Assembly (NCBI GenBank): GCA_017541325.1
Contig: JAFXZI010000012.1
Location: 124,001-188,000 of the forward strand
Direction: 5' to 3'
DNA length: 64,000 nucleotides
Source of the DNA: Bacilli bacterium
Lineage (GTDB): Bacteria; Bacillota_I; Bacilli_A; RF39; UBA660
Shown in pieces: positions 1 to 8,857 of the stretch (its first letter is position 1; each line of letters starts with the position of its first letter). The notes beneath the pieces were generated by a model, which was given only the letters and a program-made list of their open reading frames with translations, was not told the origin of the DNA and did no database searches. Both the position numbers and the translations under genes were made by a program.

Positions 1-451
1 CTTGATCTTCAAATTCTTGAACAGTTTCTAATCTTCTACTTTCTTGTTCTAAAATTATATCCACTTCATCTTTAGCAATTCCTTCTTGATGAATTAAACT
101 AAAAGTAATTAATGAATTAAGATGATTACAAGTTTGTTTAGCTTGTTGATATCCAGAAAATACTTCATGAACCAACCAAGCATTTGTACATTCTCCATCA
201 ACAATATCAGGAACTTCCATCATTCCATTTAATGACTGATAAGTTTTAAATGGAAAAACTACTTTATAAGCAGGAACTTGTTTTCCATCACCATAATATC
301 TTGTTCTTTCTTCTGTTACAAAACATTTAGTTACAATATATGCTGATATTTGATAATTTGGCTCAATTCCATCTACACCAGCTTTAAATCCCTTACGTTC
401 TAGCAATGGAAGAATTGCATATTTTATTGGATAATTCATTCCTATTTCCAT
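1..451 (-). CDS. Partial conserved hypothetical protein (N-terminal 150 residues)
   Basis: An open frame without stops runs from an ATG at 451 to the left edge of the window, so the C-terminus is missing. The start is supported by an AAGGAG ribosome site about 8 bases upstream and by a promoter at 478-505. A second ATG four codons in (residues MNYPIKYAIL) is an alternative start. The visible part is soluble, with no signal peptide or membrane segment; its last 40 residues are charged and probably helical. I do not recognise the family. Codon use matches the neighbours. Confidence 0.7.
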   Translation of the reverse strand, partial: MEIGMNYPIKYAILPLLERKGFKAGVDGIEPNYQISAYIVTKCFVTEERTRYYGDGKQVPAYKVVFPFKTYQSLNGMMEVPDIVDGECTNAWLVHEVFSGYQQAKQTCNHLNSLITFSLIHQEGIAKDEVDIILEQESRRLETVQEFEDQ

Positions 452-477
452 AATACTCTCTCCTTTTTTGTTAGGTT

Positions 478-505
478 ATTATAACACAGTTATTATTTTT
501 TACAA
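478..505 (-). promoter_or_regulatory. Sigma-A-type promoter of the left-edge gene
   Basis: On the minus strand TTGTAA (500-505) and TATAAT (478-483) are separated by 16 bases. The start codon at 451 lies about 20 bases beyond the expected transcription start, with a Shine-Dalgarno in between. Confidence 0.6.
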
Positions 506-512
506 GTAGAAT

Positions 513-1157
513 CTATTCTCCATCATAAATATATTCATATGTTGATTTTTTACCATCTCTATTTATTAGGCAAATCGCACAATTTTTAGGAGTTTTTTCT
601 TTAGCATACCACTCTGGACTTTTATGAAACCAATCCATTAAAAATGCTTTTATAACCGCTCCATGCGTAACAATTATTAAAGTATCTTTATCATCTCTAA
701 AAATAGTATCAATAAATTGTTTAGTTCTAAGTGCAACATCAAAAGGGGCTTCTCCCTGTGGAAGTCTTGCATAAAACTTTCCTTCATTTTGATAATAATT
801 ATCATAAAAAGAAAATTGATCTGGATATTTTTCTTTTATTACATCTATTTCTTTATCACTAAAAAGTCCATATCTTTGTTCAATTAATGTAACATCTTCT
901 CTAATATCTTTAATATCTAAATAAGAATTAATAATAGATGCAGTCTCTCTTGTTCTTTCAAAAGGACTAACCCACATAACAGAATTATCTAAATCTATCT
1001 CATTATCTTTTAAATATTTTAATAAAAACTTTCCTGCTTTATCAGCTTGTTTCCTACCCTTATCAGTTAATATTACTTTATGATCAGGTAATCCTATTTT
1101 ATAATTTTCTTTAGTGTTTTGCATTGATTCTCCATGTCTAACTAAGAATATTTTCAT
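513..1157 (-). CDS. Histidine phosphatase superfamily protein (phosphoglycerate mutase-like)
   Basis: At 214 residues it has the size of a branch-1 histidine phosphatase. The RHGE motif at residues 7-10 supplies the phosphorylated His8; ERTRET (67-72) gives the second phosphate-binding arginine, Glu93 is a likely acid, and THG (164-166) holds the second catalytic His. The family covers phosphoglycerate mutases and small-molecule or cobalamin-pathway phosphatases; nothing here fixes the substrate. No signal peptide, so cytoplasmic. It is the last gene of a coupled run: its ATG overlaps the TGA of the preceding gene (ATGA at 1154-1157), so translational coupling is likely. Confidence 0.85.
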   Translation of the reverse strand: MKIFLVRHGESMQNTKENYKIGLPDHKVILTDKGRKQADKAGKFLLKYLKDNEIDLDNSVMWVSPFERTRETASIINSYLDIKDIREDVTLIEQRYGLFSDKEIDVIKEKYPDQFSFYDNYYQNEGKFYARLPQGEAPFDVALRTKQFIDTIFRDDKDTLIIVTHGAVIKAFLMDWFHKSPEWYAKEKTPKNCAICLINRDGKKSTYEYIYDGE

Positions 1158-1699
1158 ATTACTTCTTCTCCTTTTTGAACAAATTCTAAATACTCTTTTG
1201 CTGTTATATGTTTATTTGGCTTTATAAATTCATATATTTTTATCTCATTAAGTTCTAAATCATTAATATTATACTTTTTCAATGTATCTATATATTTTAA
1301 ATATTGATATTTTAATAATTCTTCAAGAGAAGAAAACTCATGTATCCCTCTATTAAGATAGTCAGCATGTTCAAACCAATTCCATTTATCATTTTCTTTA
1401 TAACATAAAAAACTATGAGTAGGATAATTATTGTTATAAGATAGATCAACTATTTCAAAAAATGTTTTAACTTCATAATTATTTTTACTAAACCATTCTC
1501 TTTCAAATTCAACTTGATCCCAACAATTGCCTATTTTATTTTTTTCTATATCAGAACTACTAGATAAAATGTAATTATTAAACCAATCATCATTAAAATT
1601 CGAATCATTTTCTCTATATATTTTTCCACTTTTAGTTAAATATCCATAATTAATAGATTCCATATATTTTAATAGTTCTTTAGGATTATCTATATTCAT
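1154..1699 (-). CDS. Transglutaminase-like cysteine protease-fold protein, function unknown
   Basis: A 181-residue soluble protein. GNCWDQ (57-62) places a cysteine at a helix start, PTHSF (93-97) supplies a histidine, and WFEHAD (108-113) gives an acidic residue about 15 positions later. This C-H-E/D order and spacing is that of transglutaminase-like/NlpC folds, but the assignment is by motif only. A charged C-terminus follows. It sits between an ABC-F ATPase and a histidine phosphatase with no gaps: the upstream TAA touches its ATG, and its own TGA overlaps the next ATG. The three genes are therefore probably one transcript. Substrate unknown. Confidence 0.6.
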   Translation of the reverse strand: MNIDNPKELLKYMESINYGYLTKSGKIYRENDSNFNDDWFNNYILSSSSDIEKNKIGNCWDQVEFEREWFSKNNYEVKTFFEIVDLSYNNNYPTHSFLCYKENDKWNWFEHADYLNRGIHEFSSLEELLKYQYLKYIDTLKKYNINDLELNEIKIYEFIKPNKHITAKEYLEFVQKGEEVI

Positions 1700-3553
1700 T
1701 TAATCACCCACTAATCTAAACCAATCATTATTTAATTCATCTAATTCTTTTTGCTTATTCTTTAATTTAATATTTATTTCATTTGCTTTATTATGATCTA
1801 AATACACTTCTTCAGTTAAAAGACTCTCTTCTAATTTTTTAATTTCTATTTCTAGTTTTTCAATTTTCTTTTCAAGATTTCTTATTTCTTTATTATTAGA
1901 TTCTTTTCTTGTTTTCTTAATGTTTCTTTCTATAATTATTTCTTCTTTATTCTTTTCTTTTTCAATATACTCATCATATGTATACGGAAAATATTCTACA
2001 TTAAAATCATTAAAAATTAATAATTCTGTAGATAGTTTTCTAACAAAATATCTGTCATGTGATACAAATATAACAGTACCTTTATAATCATTTAAAATAT
2101 TTTCTAAATTTTCTTTAGATATTATATCCATATGATTAGTAGGTTCATCTAAAAGTAAAATATTTGGTTTATTATATAAAATCTTACATAATTCAAGTCT
2201 GACTTTTTCTCCTCCAGATAATACTTCTATTTTCTTAAATACATCTTCTCCTTTAAAAAGAAAAGCTCCAAGTGCGCTTCTTACTTCTTCATTAGATAGA
2301 TTAGGATAAGTATTATGAAATTCATCAAAGATAGTATTATCTTTTGAATTAAAAACTAAACTTTGATCAAAATATCCTACTTTAGCATTTACTCCATATT
2401 TATATTCTCCTGATATTTTAGGAATTAATTCATTTATAGTTTTTAAAAACGTACTTTTACCTGTACCATTTTTACCAATTATACCCAGTTTTCTTCCACT
2501 TTCTAATTCAAAATTAATCTTACATAATGGCTTATCATATCCAATTACTAAATCATTAACAGTTAAAGCAACACGTCCGGTTTTAGTGATACTATCCAAA
2601 TTAATTTTAAAACTTCTTAAATCTTCTTTATTAGGTTTATCTATAATATCCATTTTTTCTAGTTGATGAAGTCTAGACATAGCAAGTCCTGCTTTTTTAG
2701 GTTTATATCTAAATCTTTCATAAATTGTTCTTAATTTTTTAATTTCTTTTTGTTGTTCTAAATAATCATTCATTAAATTATTAAATCTTATATTTTTTTC
2801 TTTTTCAAAATTTTCATAATTACCAACATATTTAACAGTTTTACCATAATCAATATCATAGATAATATTAACTATATTATTTAAGAATTCACGGTCATGG
2901 GAAATAAGTATTAGACTTTTACTATAGTTTTTTAGATAATCTTCAAGCCAAATAATAGTTTCAATATCTAAGTGATTAGTTGGTTCATCAAGTATTAGTA
3001 AATCTGGTTTTTGAAGTAATAATTTCATAAAAGCTATTTTTGTTCTTTGACCACCAGAAAATTCTGATATTTTTTTATTTTTATCTGATTCACTAAATTT
3101 AAACTTATTTAGCATTACTTCTATTTCTTTTTTGTAGGTATATCCTCCTAAATTACGGAATTGATTTTCTAAATCAGTATATTTACTAATAACATCTATA
3201 GATGCATTATTATTCATTTCTTCAACTAGATTATTCAATCTATTTTCCATATCAATAATCATTTTAAAACTCTTTAATAATTCTTGATATAAAGTAATAT
3301 CTAAATCATCTAAAGTAATTTGATCTAAATAACCAACATTAAAAGAACCGATTTTAGTAAGTTCAAACTTTTCTTCTCCAATTCCCTCTTCTAACATAGA
3401 ATTATCTATTATAGCTTTAACAAGAGTTGTTTTTCCTGTACCATTTTTACCTACTATACCTATTCGATCTTTATCATTAATATCAATATTTATTTCTTCT
3501 AAAATAGTATTACCATTTAAAGTAACTGCACCATTTCTAATTCTAAATTTCAT
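1700..3553 (-). CDS. ABC-F family ATPase (ribosome-associated, no membrane domain)
   Basis: Two ABC cassettes lie in one 617-residue chain. The first has Walker A GKNGTGKTT (35-43), signature FSGGQ (165-169) and Walker B LLILDEPTNHLD (185-196). The second has GKNGTGKST (360-368), LSGGE (445-449) and LLLDEPTNHMD (466-476). The charged linker at about 245-310 corresponds to the P-site-tRNA interaction region of ABC-F proteins, and the Lys/Glu-rich last 80 residues look like a coiled coil. Members act on the ribosome, either as translation factors (EttA, Uup, YdiF types) or as antibiotic-protection proteins; the subtype cannot be read from motifs. It leads the run of three coupled genes. Confidence 0.93.
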   Translation of the reverse strand: MKFRIRNGAVTLNGNTILEEINIDINDKDRIGIVGKNGTGKTTLVKAIIDNSMLEEGIGEEKFELTKIGSFNVGYLDQITLDDLDITLYQELLKSFKMIIDMENRLNNLVEEMNNNASIDVISKYTDLENQFRNLGGYTYKKEIEVMLNKFKFSESDKNKKISEFSGGQRTKIAFMKLLLQKPDLLILDEPTNHLDIETIIWLEDYLKNYSKSLILISHDREFLNNIVNIIYDIDYGKTVKYVGNYENFEKEKNIRFNNLMNDYLEQQKEIKKLRTIYERFRYKPKKAGLAMSRLHQLEKMDIIDKPNKEDLRSFKINLDSITKTGRVALTVNDLVIGYDKPLCKINFELESGRKLGIIGKNGTGKSTFLKTINELIPKISGEYKYGVNAKVGYFDQSLVFNSKDNTIFDEFHNTYPNLSNEEVRSALGAFLFKGEDVFKKIEVLSGGEKVRLELCKILYNKPNILLLDEPTNHMDIISKENLENILNDYKGTVIFVSHDRYFVRKLSTELLIFNDFNVEYFPYTYDEYIEKEKNKEEIIIERNIKKTRKESNNKEIRNLEKKIEKLEIEIKKLEESLLTEEVYLDHNKANEINIKLKNKQKELDELNNDWFRLVGD

Positions 3554-3577
3554 ATTAACACCTGTATTTATTATAAC

Positions 3578-3603
3578 AAAAAAAGGAGTACATTACTCCT
3601 TTT
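3578..3603 (-). terminator. Rho-independent terminator of the XRE-kinase-CYTH gene
   Basis: A perfect 10-bp stem (3581-3590 with 3594-3603) with a three-base loop is followed on the minus strand by seven T residues. The stop codon lies inside the stem. Confidence 0.85.
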
Positions 3604-4912
3604 CTTTTACCTTTTTCTTAGCTAAATTAACATTTTTATATTCATAATCATCAGTTACTTCTTTAATTACTTTGAAATAATTTGGAATAACTATTTCTTG
3701 ATCTTCAGAATTAAGTTCTATTTCAAGTATTGCATTATTATCCCAGAAAGGATATACATCTAATTCAAAGTATTCATTTTTATAGCTAAGACAGTATCTA
3801 TCTTTAATAATTTGATTTTTAGTTGGATCTGCATTAAATAACTCTTTCAAATATTCATCTTTAGTAAGTCTTTTTTCAACTTCTACTCTAGTAGCACCAG
3901 ATACATTTACTTTACGAGTTTTAGAATAAGTATAATTACCATTAGATCCTCTTTGTCTTATTCTAACTTCTTCTCCATCAGGACTCTTTAAATATGTTTG
4001 AATAATTTGAACTTTAGTACAATTAGGTAGTTTTTCTAATAATTCTAAATCAGGCATTTCTATCAAAAATTTTCTTTCTATTTCGTAAGGTTCTGGTTCT
4101 CCCAAAAAATGACTAATCTCAATAAGTAATCTCTTTATCTTAGTATCAAAATCAGTACTGTTATCAATAATTCTTAAATGAGGATGTCCAGTCCAAGCAG
4201 AAATTGTTTTATCATCAAGCCTTATTGCTTCTTCTTTTGTTTCCGTTCTAGCTTTATTTCCTAAATTATAAAATTCTTCTGCTCCTTTAGCAGCAGTTAC
4301 TAAATGAAATACTGCATCATATGAATCTCTTAATTCTACTTCATTTAATCCTTTAGATTTTAGCATAAATTGAAAATCTTTATTACTAATATATGCTTTG
4401 TTATCTAGAGCACCACGATCACAAACAATTAATATTTTATCTTCTTTCATATTATAAGCACCTGTTGTAAAAATATTTTCTTTTGCTAGTTGTAAATCTA
4501 AAACAGTTGACTGATAATCCATATTAGATTTAGAATTCCATGGAGTAAGTCCTCCTGTTATTAATTCGGTAGCGGTTTCTGGTACAAATATTACTCCGTA
4601 TCCTTGCTTAACAAAGAAGTTTTGTATCCAATTCATCGCAGTACTTTTACCGGCACAAGGTCCTCCCGTTAGAACTATCTTAAATATTTTTTTCTCGGAT
4701 TCATCACTTCCAGTCATTAATAATTCATCTAATGATATATCAAATACAACTGATAGCATTTGTAAGTTCTTGATAGATGGTCTACTACTTCCATTTTCCC
4801 ATTTACTAATTGCTTTATTAGAAACACCAAGTTTTTCTGCTAATTCTTCTTGAGTAAGTCCCATGTTAGTTCTAAGACAATATATGTGATTACCTAATTT
4901 AAAATCTTTCAT
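3593..4912 (-). CDS. XRE helix-turn-helix / P-loop kinase-like / CYTH three-domain fusion
   Basis: The 439 residues hold three modules. Residues 10-62 are an XRE helix-turn-helix (LTQEELAEKLGVSNKAISKW). Residues 77-270 are a P-loop domain with Walker A GGPCAGKS (83-90) and VCDRG (163-167), of the AAA_28/nicotinamide-riboside-kinase-like type. Residues 275-439 are a CYTH/triphosphate tunnel domain opening with EIERK (277-281) and continuing with alternating basic and acidic strand residues. The layout recalls NadR, a repressor fused to a kinase, but with CYTH added. I place the start at the second ATG, because GGAGGT (4917-4922) lies inside the earlier ATG-containing segment. Cytoplasmic; ligand unknown. 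Confidence 0.8.
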   Translation of the reverse strand: MKDFKLGNHIYCLRTNMGLTQEELAEKLGVSNKAISKWENGSSRPSIKNLQMLSVVFDISLDELLMTGSDESEKKIFKIVLTGGPCAGKSTAMNWIQNFFVKQGYGVIFVPETATELITGGLTPWNSKSNMDYQSTVLDLQLAKENIFTTGAYNMKEDKILIVCDRGALDNKAYISNKDFQFMLKSKGLNEVELRDSYDAVFHLVTAAKGAEEFYNLGNKARTETKEEAIRLDDKTISAWTGHPHLRIIDNSTDFDTKIKRLLIEISHFLGEPEPYEIERKFLIEMPDLELLEKLPNCTKVQIIQTYLKSPDGEEVRIRQRGSNGNYTYSKTRKVNVSGATRVEVEKRLTKDEYLKELFNADPTKNQIIKDRYCLSYKNEYFELDVYPFWDNNAILEIELNSEDQEIVIPNYFKVIKEVTDDYEYKNVNLAKKKVKEKE

Positions 4913-4969
4913 AACTACCTCCATAATTAGAATATCATACTTATATTATTTTTATTCCAAAAAGAATAT

Positions 4970-4982
4970 CTACCAATGGTAG
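4970..4982. promoter_or_regulatory. Candidate operator (inverted repeat) upstream of the XRE fusion gene
   Basis: CTACCAATGGTAG is a perfect 5-bp inverted repeat with a three-base centre, about 60 bases upstream of the XRE-domain gene. A second weaker symmetry (TATTCC/GAATA, about 4956-4968) lies next to it. XRE regulators often bind such repeats in their own promoter; autoregulation is inference. Confidence 0.35.
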
Positions 4983-4989
4983 AAATTAA

Positions 4990-5013
4990 AAAATAGTAGT
5001 TGCCTACTATTTT
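4990..5013 (-). terminator. Weak terminator hairpin of the U32 gene
   Basis: A 10-bp stem (4990-4999 with 5004-5013) with loop ttgc includes the stop codon of the U32 gene. The T-run after it on the minus strand is short, so termination may be partial. Confidence 0.55.
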
Positions 5014-7187
5014 ATTTTATTTAAAAGATTATCTATTTCTTTTTCATTTTCATCTAATAATTCTATTCTAAAATTAGTAATACCAATCTCTTTCATTCTT
5101 TCTATATCATTAAATCTATTAATTGGTTTTGGACTAATAATATGAGTTAATCCATCATAAATAATTTTATATTTATCATTATTACGATCTATTAAATAAT
5201 TAGATGAATTATAATTACAACTATTATTTTTAAGTAAATCATATTTTAAAATCATTAAATCAGGAAGAGTATATACAACTACTTCTATATTTTTATGATG
5301 ATTATAATAATTCATAATATTTTCTATTTCAGGTAATCTAAGTTCTACAGATAAAGTAATTAAATTAGAATATTTTGATAAAGCATCAATACTATAGTGA
5401 TTAGTAACATTTAGATAATAATCTCCTATTCCATGATTTTTATATAAATTACCTAATTCAGTAGATAAAGTTCTTTCTACTAAAGAATCTCTACCTATCC
5501 TAGATGTTTTAAAAAATACTTTATTATTATCTTTGTACTTGTTAAACAAATTAATATCATCTACATAAATTCTATCTACTTTATCTAGTACATATTTAAG
5601 TTGATCCTCATTTCTTACTAAAACCGATATATTAATATCTTTAGTATTATCTATATTTTTATTATCTTTTATTTCATTAATTATAATTTCATATGGTATT
5701 TTAGTTCTCTTATTATTTAATTCTTCTACCATAATTCTTCTTATTTCATTAATATCCTTTAAATTAATAAATATATTATCATCCATATCTATATTAATAG
5801 AATTAATTTTATATGCAGTATCTTTTAATCTATCAATATGTTTAATAATATCTTCTTTAGTAATAGGTCTATTAATTGATGCAGAAATATCTCCATATTC
5901 AACTTGTCCAGAATTTACTCCATCACTATAAGAAAGAACTAATTTATTGTTTAGTTTAGCTTTTATTTTTATATTAATTCCAATATATTTTTTATCATAA
6001 TTAATATATTTATCTCTTACTTTAGTATCAACTGTAATATTTATAGTAGAATCTTTTTTTATACCATCAAACTTATTATCAAGTAAAATAATACTGTTTT
6101 TTTCACCTTTATTTATTAATTTTTCTTTTTCATTATAAATAAAGTTCGCAATCATACCTTCATTTATTTCATTAAAACGAATTCCGTCTCCTTGATTTAA
6201 TTCTCTATTTAATTTGATTTTAATATATTTTTTAGAAACATCTAATACTTTACCTAGAAGAACTCCTTGATGATTTGAAGTTAAATTATTAATAATATTA
6301 AAATTATCTTCATTTAAAATAAATCCTTTTGTATATTTACGATTAAAGATAAGTTCTAAATCATCATATAATTCTTGATTAATAGTAAGTTCTTCTCCAC
6401 GATAATATTTATCTAATAAATCTCTATACAGTTTAGTAACACATCCAACATATTCAGGACTTTTCATTCTTCCTTCTATCTTTAATGAATATATAGATGA
6501 ATCAAGCACCTTTTTTAAAGATAAAGATGTATTTAAATCTTTTGGAGATAATAAGAATTTTCCATTAGTTTTAATAATTTTTCCATCACTTTCAAGTTTA
6601 TATGGAAGTCTACACATTTGAGCACATTCTCCACGATTACCAGATCTATTTAAAATGATTGATGAAAACAAACACTCTCCTGAATAAGAAATACATAAAG
6701 CTCCATGAATAAATGCTTCTTTTTCCAAAGATGTAGTTATACTATCTATTTCATCTACTGATAATTCTCTTGCAAAAACTGCTCTTTTTACACCTAAATC
6801 TTCTAATAAATTTAATTCATTTTGGTTAGTATTATGAACTTGAGTAGATGCATGTATTTCTAAATTTGGGAACTTTTTCTTAGCAACATATATTAAACCT
6901 ATGTCTTGAATTATTACTGCATCAACTCCATTTTTATATAAAAACTCTAAATAATTAATTGCATCATCTATTTCACTTTCATATATTAAAGTATTAACTG
7001 TAACGTTTACTTTAACGCCGTATAAATGAGCATATTTAATTGCTTCAATTAATTCTTCATCTGTAAAATTACCAGCATAAGCACGTGCACCAAATCTTAA
7101 TCCAGCTAAATATATTGCATCTGCACCACTGTGAACTGCTACTTTAAAACATTCCATATTTCCAGCTGGTATTAGTAATTCTTTCAT
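5007..7187 (-). CDS. U32 family protein (RlhA/TrhP-like RNA hydroxylation factor)
   Basis: The N-terminal 300 residues match the U32 'peptidase' barrel: LLIPAGN near the start, then FIHGALCISYSGEC with conserved cysteines at about 165 and 172, and further cysteines at about 188 and 192 (NRGECAQMCR). The family's characterised members are not proteases; they hydroxylate RNA with prephenate (RlhA on 23S rRNA, TrhP on tRNA U34). The 726-residue length and long C-terminal part resemble the RlhA-type architecture. The start is the ATG at 7187, since GAGGTG (7192-7197) lies just ahead of it and overlaps the earlier in-frame ATG. Whether the target here is tRNA or rRNA is open. Confidence 0.82.
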   Translation of the reverse strand: MKELLIPAGNMECFKVAVHSGADAIYLAGLRFGARAYAGNFTDEELIEAIKYAHLYGVKVNVTVNTLIYESEIDDAINYLEFLYKNGVDAVIIQDIGLIYVAKKKFPNLEIHASTQVHNTNQNELNLLEDLGVKRAVFARELSVDEIDSITTSLEKEAFIHGALCISYSGECLFSSIILNRSGNRGECAQMCRLPYKLESDGKIIKTNGKFLLSPKDLNTSLSLKKVLDSSIYSLKIEGRMKSPEYVGCVTKLYRDLLDKYYRGEELTINQELYDDLELIFNRKYTKGFILNEDNFNIINNLTSNHQGVLLGKVLDVSKKYIKIKLNRELNQGDGIRFNEINEGMIANFIYNEKEKLINKGEKNSIILLDNKFDGIKKDSTINITVDTKVRDKYINYDKKYIGINIKIKAKLNNKLVLSYSDGVNSGQVEYGDISASINRPITKEDIIKHIDRLKDTAYKINSINIDMDDNIFINLKDINEIRRIMVEELNNKRTKIPYEIIINEIKDNKNIDNTKDINISVLVRNEDQLKYVLDKVDRIYVDDINLFNKYKDNNKVFFKTSRIGRDSLVERTLSTELGNLYKNHGIGDYYLNVTNHYSIDALSKYSNLITLSVELRLPEIENIMNYYNHHKNIEVVVYTLPDLMILKYDLLKNNSCNYNSSNYLIDRNNDKYKIIYDGLTHIISPKPINRFNDIERMKEIGITNFRIELLDENEKEIDNLLNKIK

Positions 7188-7213
7188 ATTACACCTCATA
7201 GTTATTTTAACAT

Positions 7214-7237
7214 AAAAAGAACTGAAATCAGTTCTTT
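7214..7237 (-). terminator. Terminator hairpin after the 203-residue hypothetical gene
   Basis: AAAGAACTGA (7216-7225) pairs with TCAGTTCTTT (7228-7237). Few T residues follow on the minus strand, so it may end transcription only partly before the U32 gene. Confidence 0.5.
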
Positions 7238-7847
7238 ATCTTATTTTTCTATAGACTTTACTAGAAGCATCTACAAATTCCATAATTTGATCGTGATCTC
7301 CTGTTACTAAACCACTGTTCAAATTTCTATTTAGTTCATCTTCTGTAATTACTGAAATAGGTTCTGGTGATATTTTAAACATACGAGCAAATCTACTTAA
7401 ATCGGTATCTAAATTTTCATCTGTAAACATTCCATTATATATTAAATATTGAATATATAATCCACCAGTTAATTGAATTCTTTTATTAGTTCCATCTTCT
7501 GGGTCTAAATAGAAAACTTCTCTACCATCACTTGAAATTCTATCAAATGCGGGGCATTCCATATAATCTCCACGATGGTATCTTCTCAATAATTCATTAT
7601 TTTTCATTGACTCCCTTATCTTTGTTCCTGGAGTCTCACCTTTTCTTAAAGAAAATGCAGGACATGAATAGACAACGTCTTTTATATTAGTAAACCACCA
7701 TACAGGTTCTTTTTCTACTAATACACGTTGTGAATATGGTATCAGTTCTAATTGTTCCCTTCTATATTTCATTTGTTCAAATTGATCTGGTAAATATGAA
7801 TAAATTTCAATTGTACCACTATTCAAATTATAAATTTTTCTTTCCAT
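7236..7847 (-). CDS. Conserved hypothetical protein
   Basis: The 203-residue protein is soluble, rich in aromatic and charged residues, with no signal peptide or membrane segment. It contains two Cys-Pro-Ala-Phe stretches (CPAF at about 63 and about 98), a repeated motif I cannot assign. The start is the ATG at 7847, because GGGAGGTG (7855-7862) stands 7 bases upstream; the longer frame begins before that site and inside the promoter. Transcribed from its own promoter at 7875-7903 and followed by a hairpin, so probably monocistronic. No family recognised. Confidence 0.75.
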   Translation of the reverse strand: MERKIYNLNSGTIEIYSYLPDQFEQMKYRREQLELIPYSQRVLVEKEPVWWFTNIKDVVYSCPAFSLRKGETPGTKIRESMKNNELLRRYHRGDYMECPAFDRISSDGREVFYLDPEDGTNKRIQLTGGLYIQYLIYNGMFTDENLDTDLSRFARMFKISPEPISVITEDELNRNLNSGLVTGDHDQIMEFVDASSKVYRKIR

Positions 7848-7874
7848 AATACTACACCTCCCAATGGGTATCAT

Positions 7875-7903
7875 ATTATAGCACATTTTCCCCCAAAAAT
7901 CAA
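7875..7903 (-). promoter_or_regulatory. Sigma-A-type promoter of the 203-residue hypothetical gene
   Basis: TTGATT (7898-7903) and TATAAT (7875-7880) are separated by 17 bases on the minus strand. The -35 box overlaps the last region of the phosphatase gene only by adjacency. Confidence 0.65.
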
Positions 7904-7904
7904 A

Positions 7905-8801
7905 TTACATAGGCTCATCTATTTTAAGTATTTTCTTTGGATTAAAGCCTGTATTTAGTAATTTCCTATCTTTATTTAGTTCCTCATCACTCATTGGAAT
8001 ACTTCTATATGGAACAAAATAATTACCCGCTATGATTTCATTATTATTATTAAATGTTAATATTCTTAATTTAGAATCTAATACTTCAACTAAAGGTATG
8101 TGATCAAAAGATGCATTTCCACTTGCATATAAGGAACAACCTCCATCAATATTTAAATAGTTTTCTCTTTCATTATATACATATCCATATGGACTGTTAT
8201 TTGCAGTGTGTCCAACTATAGAAAAATATTCTGGATTTCCAATTCTACATCTAAACGGGAAATCCATACTATCTTCTCTTGCCCAAACGTAAAAATAAAC
8301 ATCATCACTATCATCAGCAATAGTTAACTTACATTCATCTTCTACTTCCATTGGACATTGTGCATGAACAAGAACTATTGGTTTATCATCAATCTTTTCT
8401 TGAAATTTATGATATATTTTTAAATTAGAAATATATTCAGCAACTTCTAATATAGCTTTATCATTACAATCTAATAATTCATCTAATCCATTATCAGTTA
8501 CTCTTCCTCCGTTTAAATACCATAATCTTGACGCATCAAATAAATGTTTTTTCCTCTTTTCAAAACATTCATACATCAATAATTCGTGATTTCCACCTAA
8601 ATATTCAATTCTAAAAGACCCACGATTTATTCTATTAATTACATCAAGTAATACCTCTGCAGATTCTAAACCTCTATCAAATAAATCTCCATTAATATAT
8701 AAAGTTATATCTTCATTTTTAGAAATATTATCCAAGTATCCCATAATAGAATAATATACATTACCTACACCATGAATATCACTAAATATAAATTTACGAA
8801 T
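7905..8801 (-). CDS. Calcineurin-like metallophosphoesterase with probable AUU start
   Basis: The protein opens with FSDIHG (metal ligands D8 and H10 when numbered from the AUU), then GDLFDRG (38-44) and GGNHE (69-73): the full metal-binding set of Ser/Thr-phosphatase-like or diadenosine-polyphosphate-hydrolase-like enzymes. Later histidines in VHAQC and VGHTA complete the site. Residues before the conserved start can only begin from a TTG at 8819 that lacks a ribosome site; instead GGAGGA (8808-8813) sits exactly 6 bases before an ATT codon aligned with the expected Met-Arg-Lys-Phe start. I therefore place the start at ATT, 8801. Likely cytoplasmic; substrate unknown. Confidence 0.8.
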   Translation of the reverse strand: MRKFIFSDIHGVGNVYYSIMGYLDNISKNEDITLYINGDLFDRGLESAEVLLDVINRINRGSFRIEYLGGNHELLMYECFEKRKKHLFDASRLWYLNGGRVTDNGLDELLDCNDKAILEVAEYISNLKIYHKFQEKIDDKPIVLVHAQCPMEVEDECKLTIADDSDDVYFYVWAREDSMDFPFRCRIGNPEYFSIVGHTANNSPYGYVYNERENYLNIDGGCSLYASGNASFDHIPLVEVLDSKLRILTFNNNNEIIAGNYFVPYRSIPMSDEELNKDRKLLNTGFNPKKILKIDEPM

Positions 8802-8817
8802 AATATCTCCTCCAATC

Positions 8818-8839
8818 AAAAAAGGGGTATTAACCCCTT
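8818..8839 (-). terminator. Terminator of the 213-residue membrane protein gene
   Basis: AAGGGGT (8822-8828) pairs with ACCCCTT (8833-8839) around a four-base loop, followed by six T residues on the minus strand. It ends directly before the Shine-Dalgarno of the phosphatase gene. Confidence 0.8.
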
Positions 8840-8857
8840 CTTAATTATTATATCTTA

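Noticed and set aside
1-451. Prophage gene at the left edge
   Set aside because: Nothing else phage-like is nearby and the protein's motifs are not recognisable.
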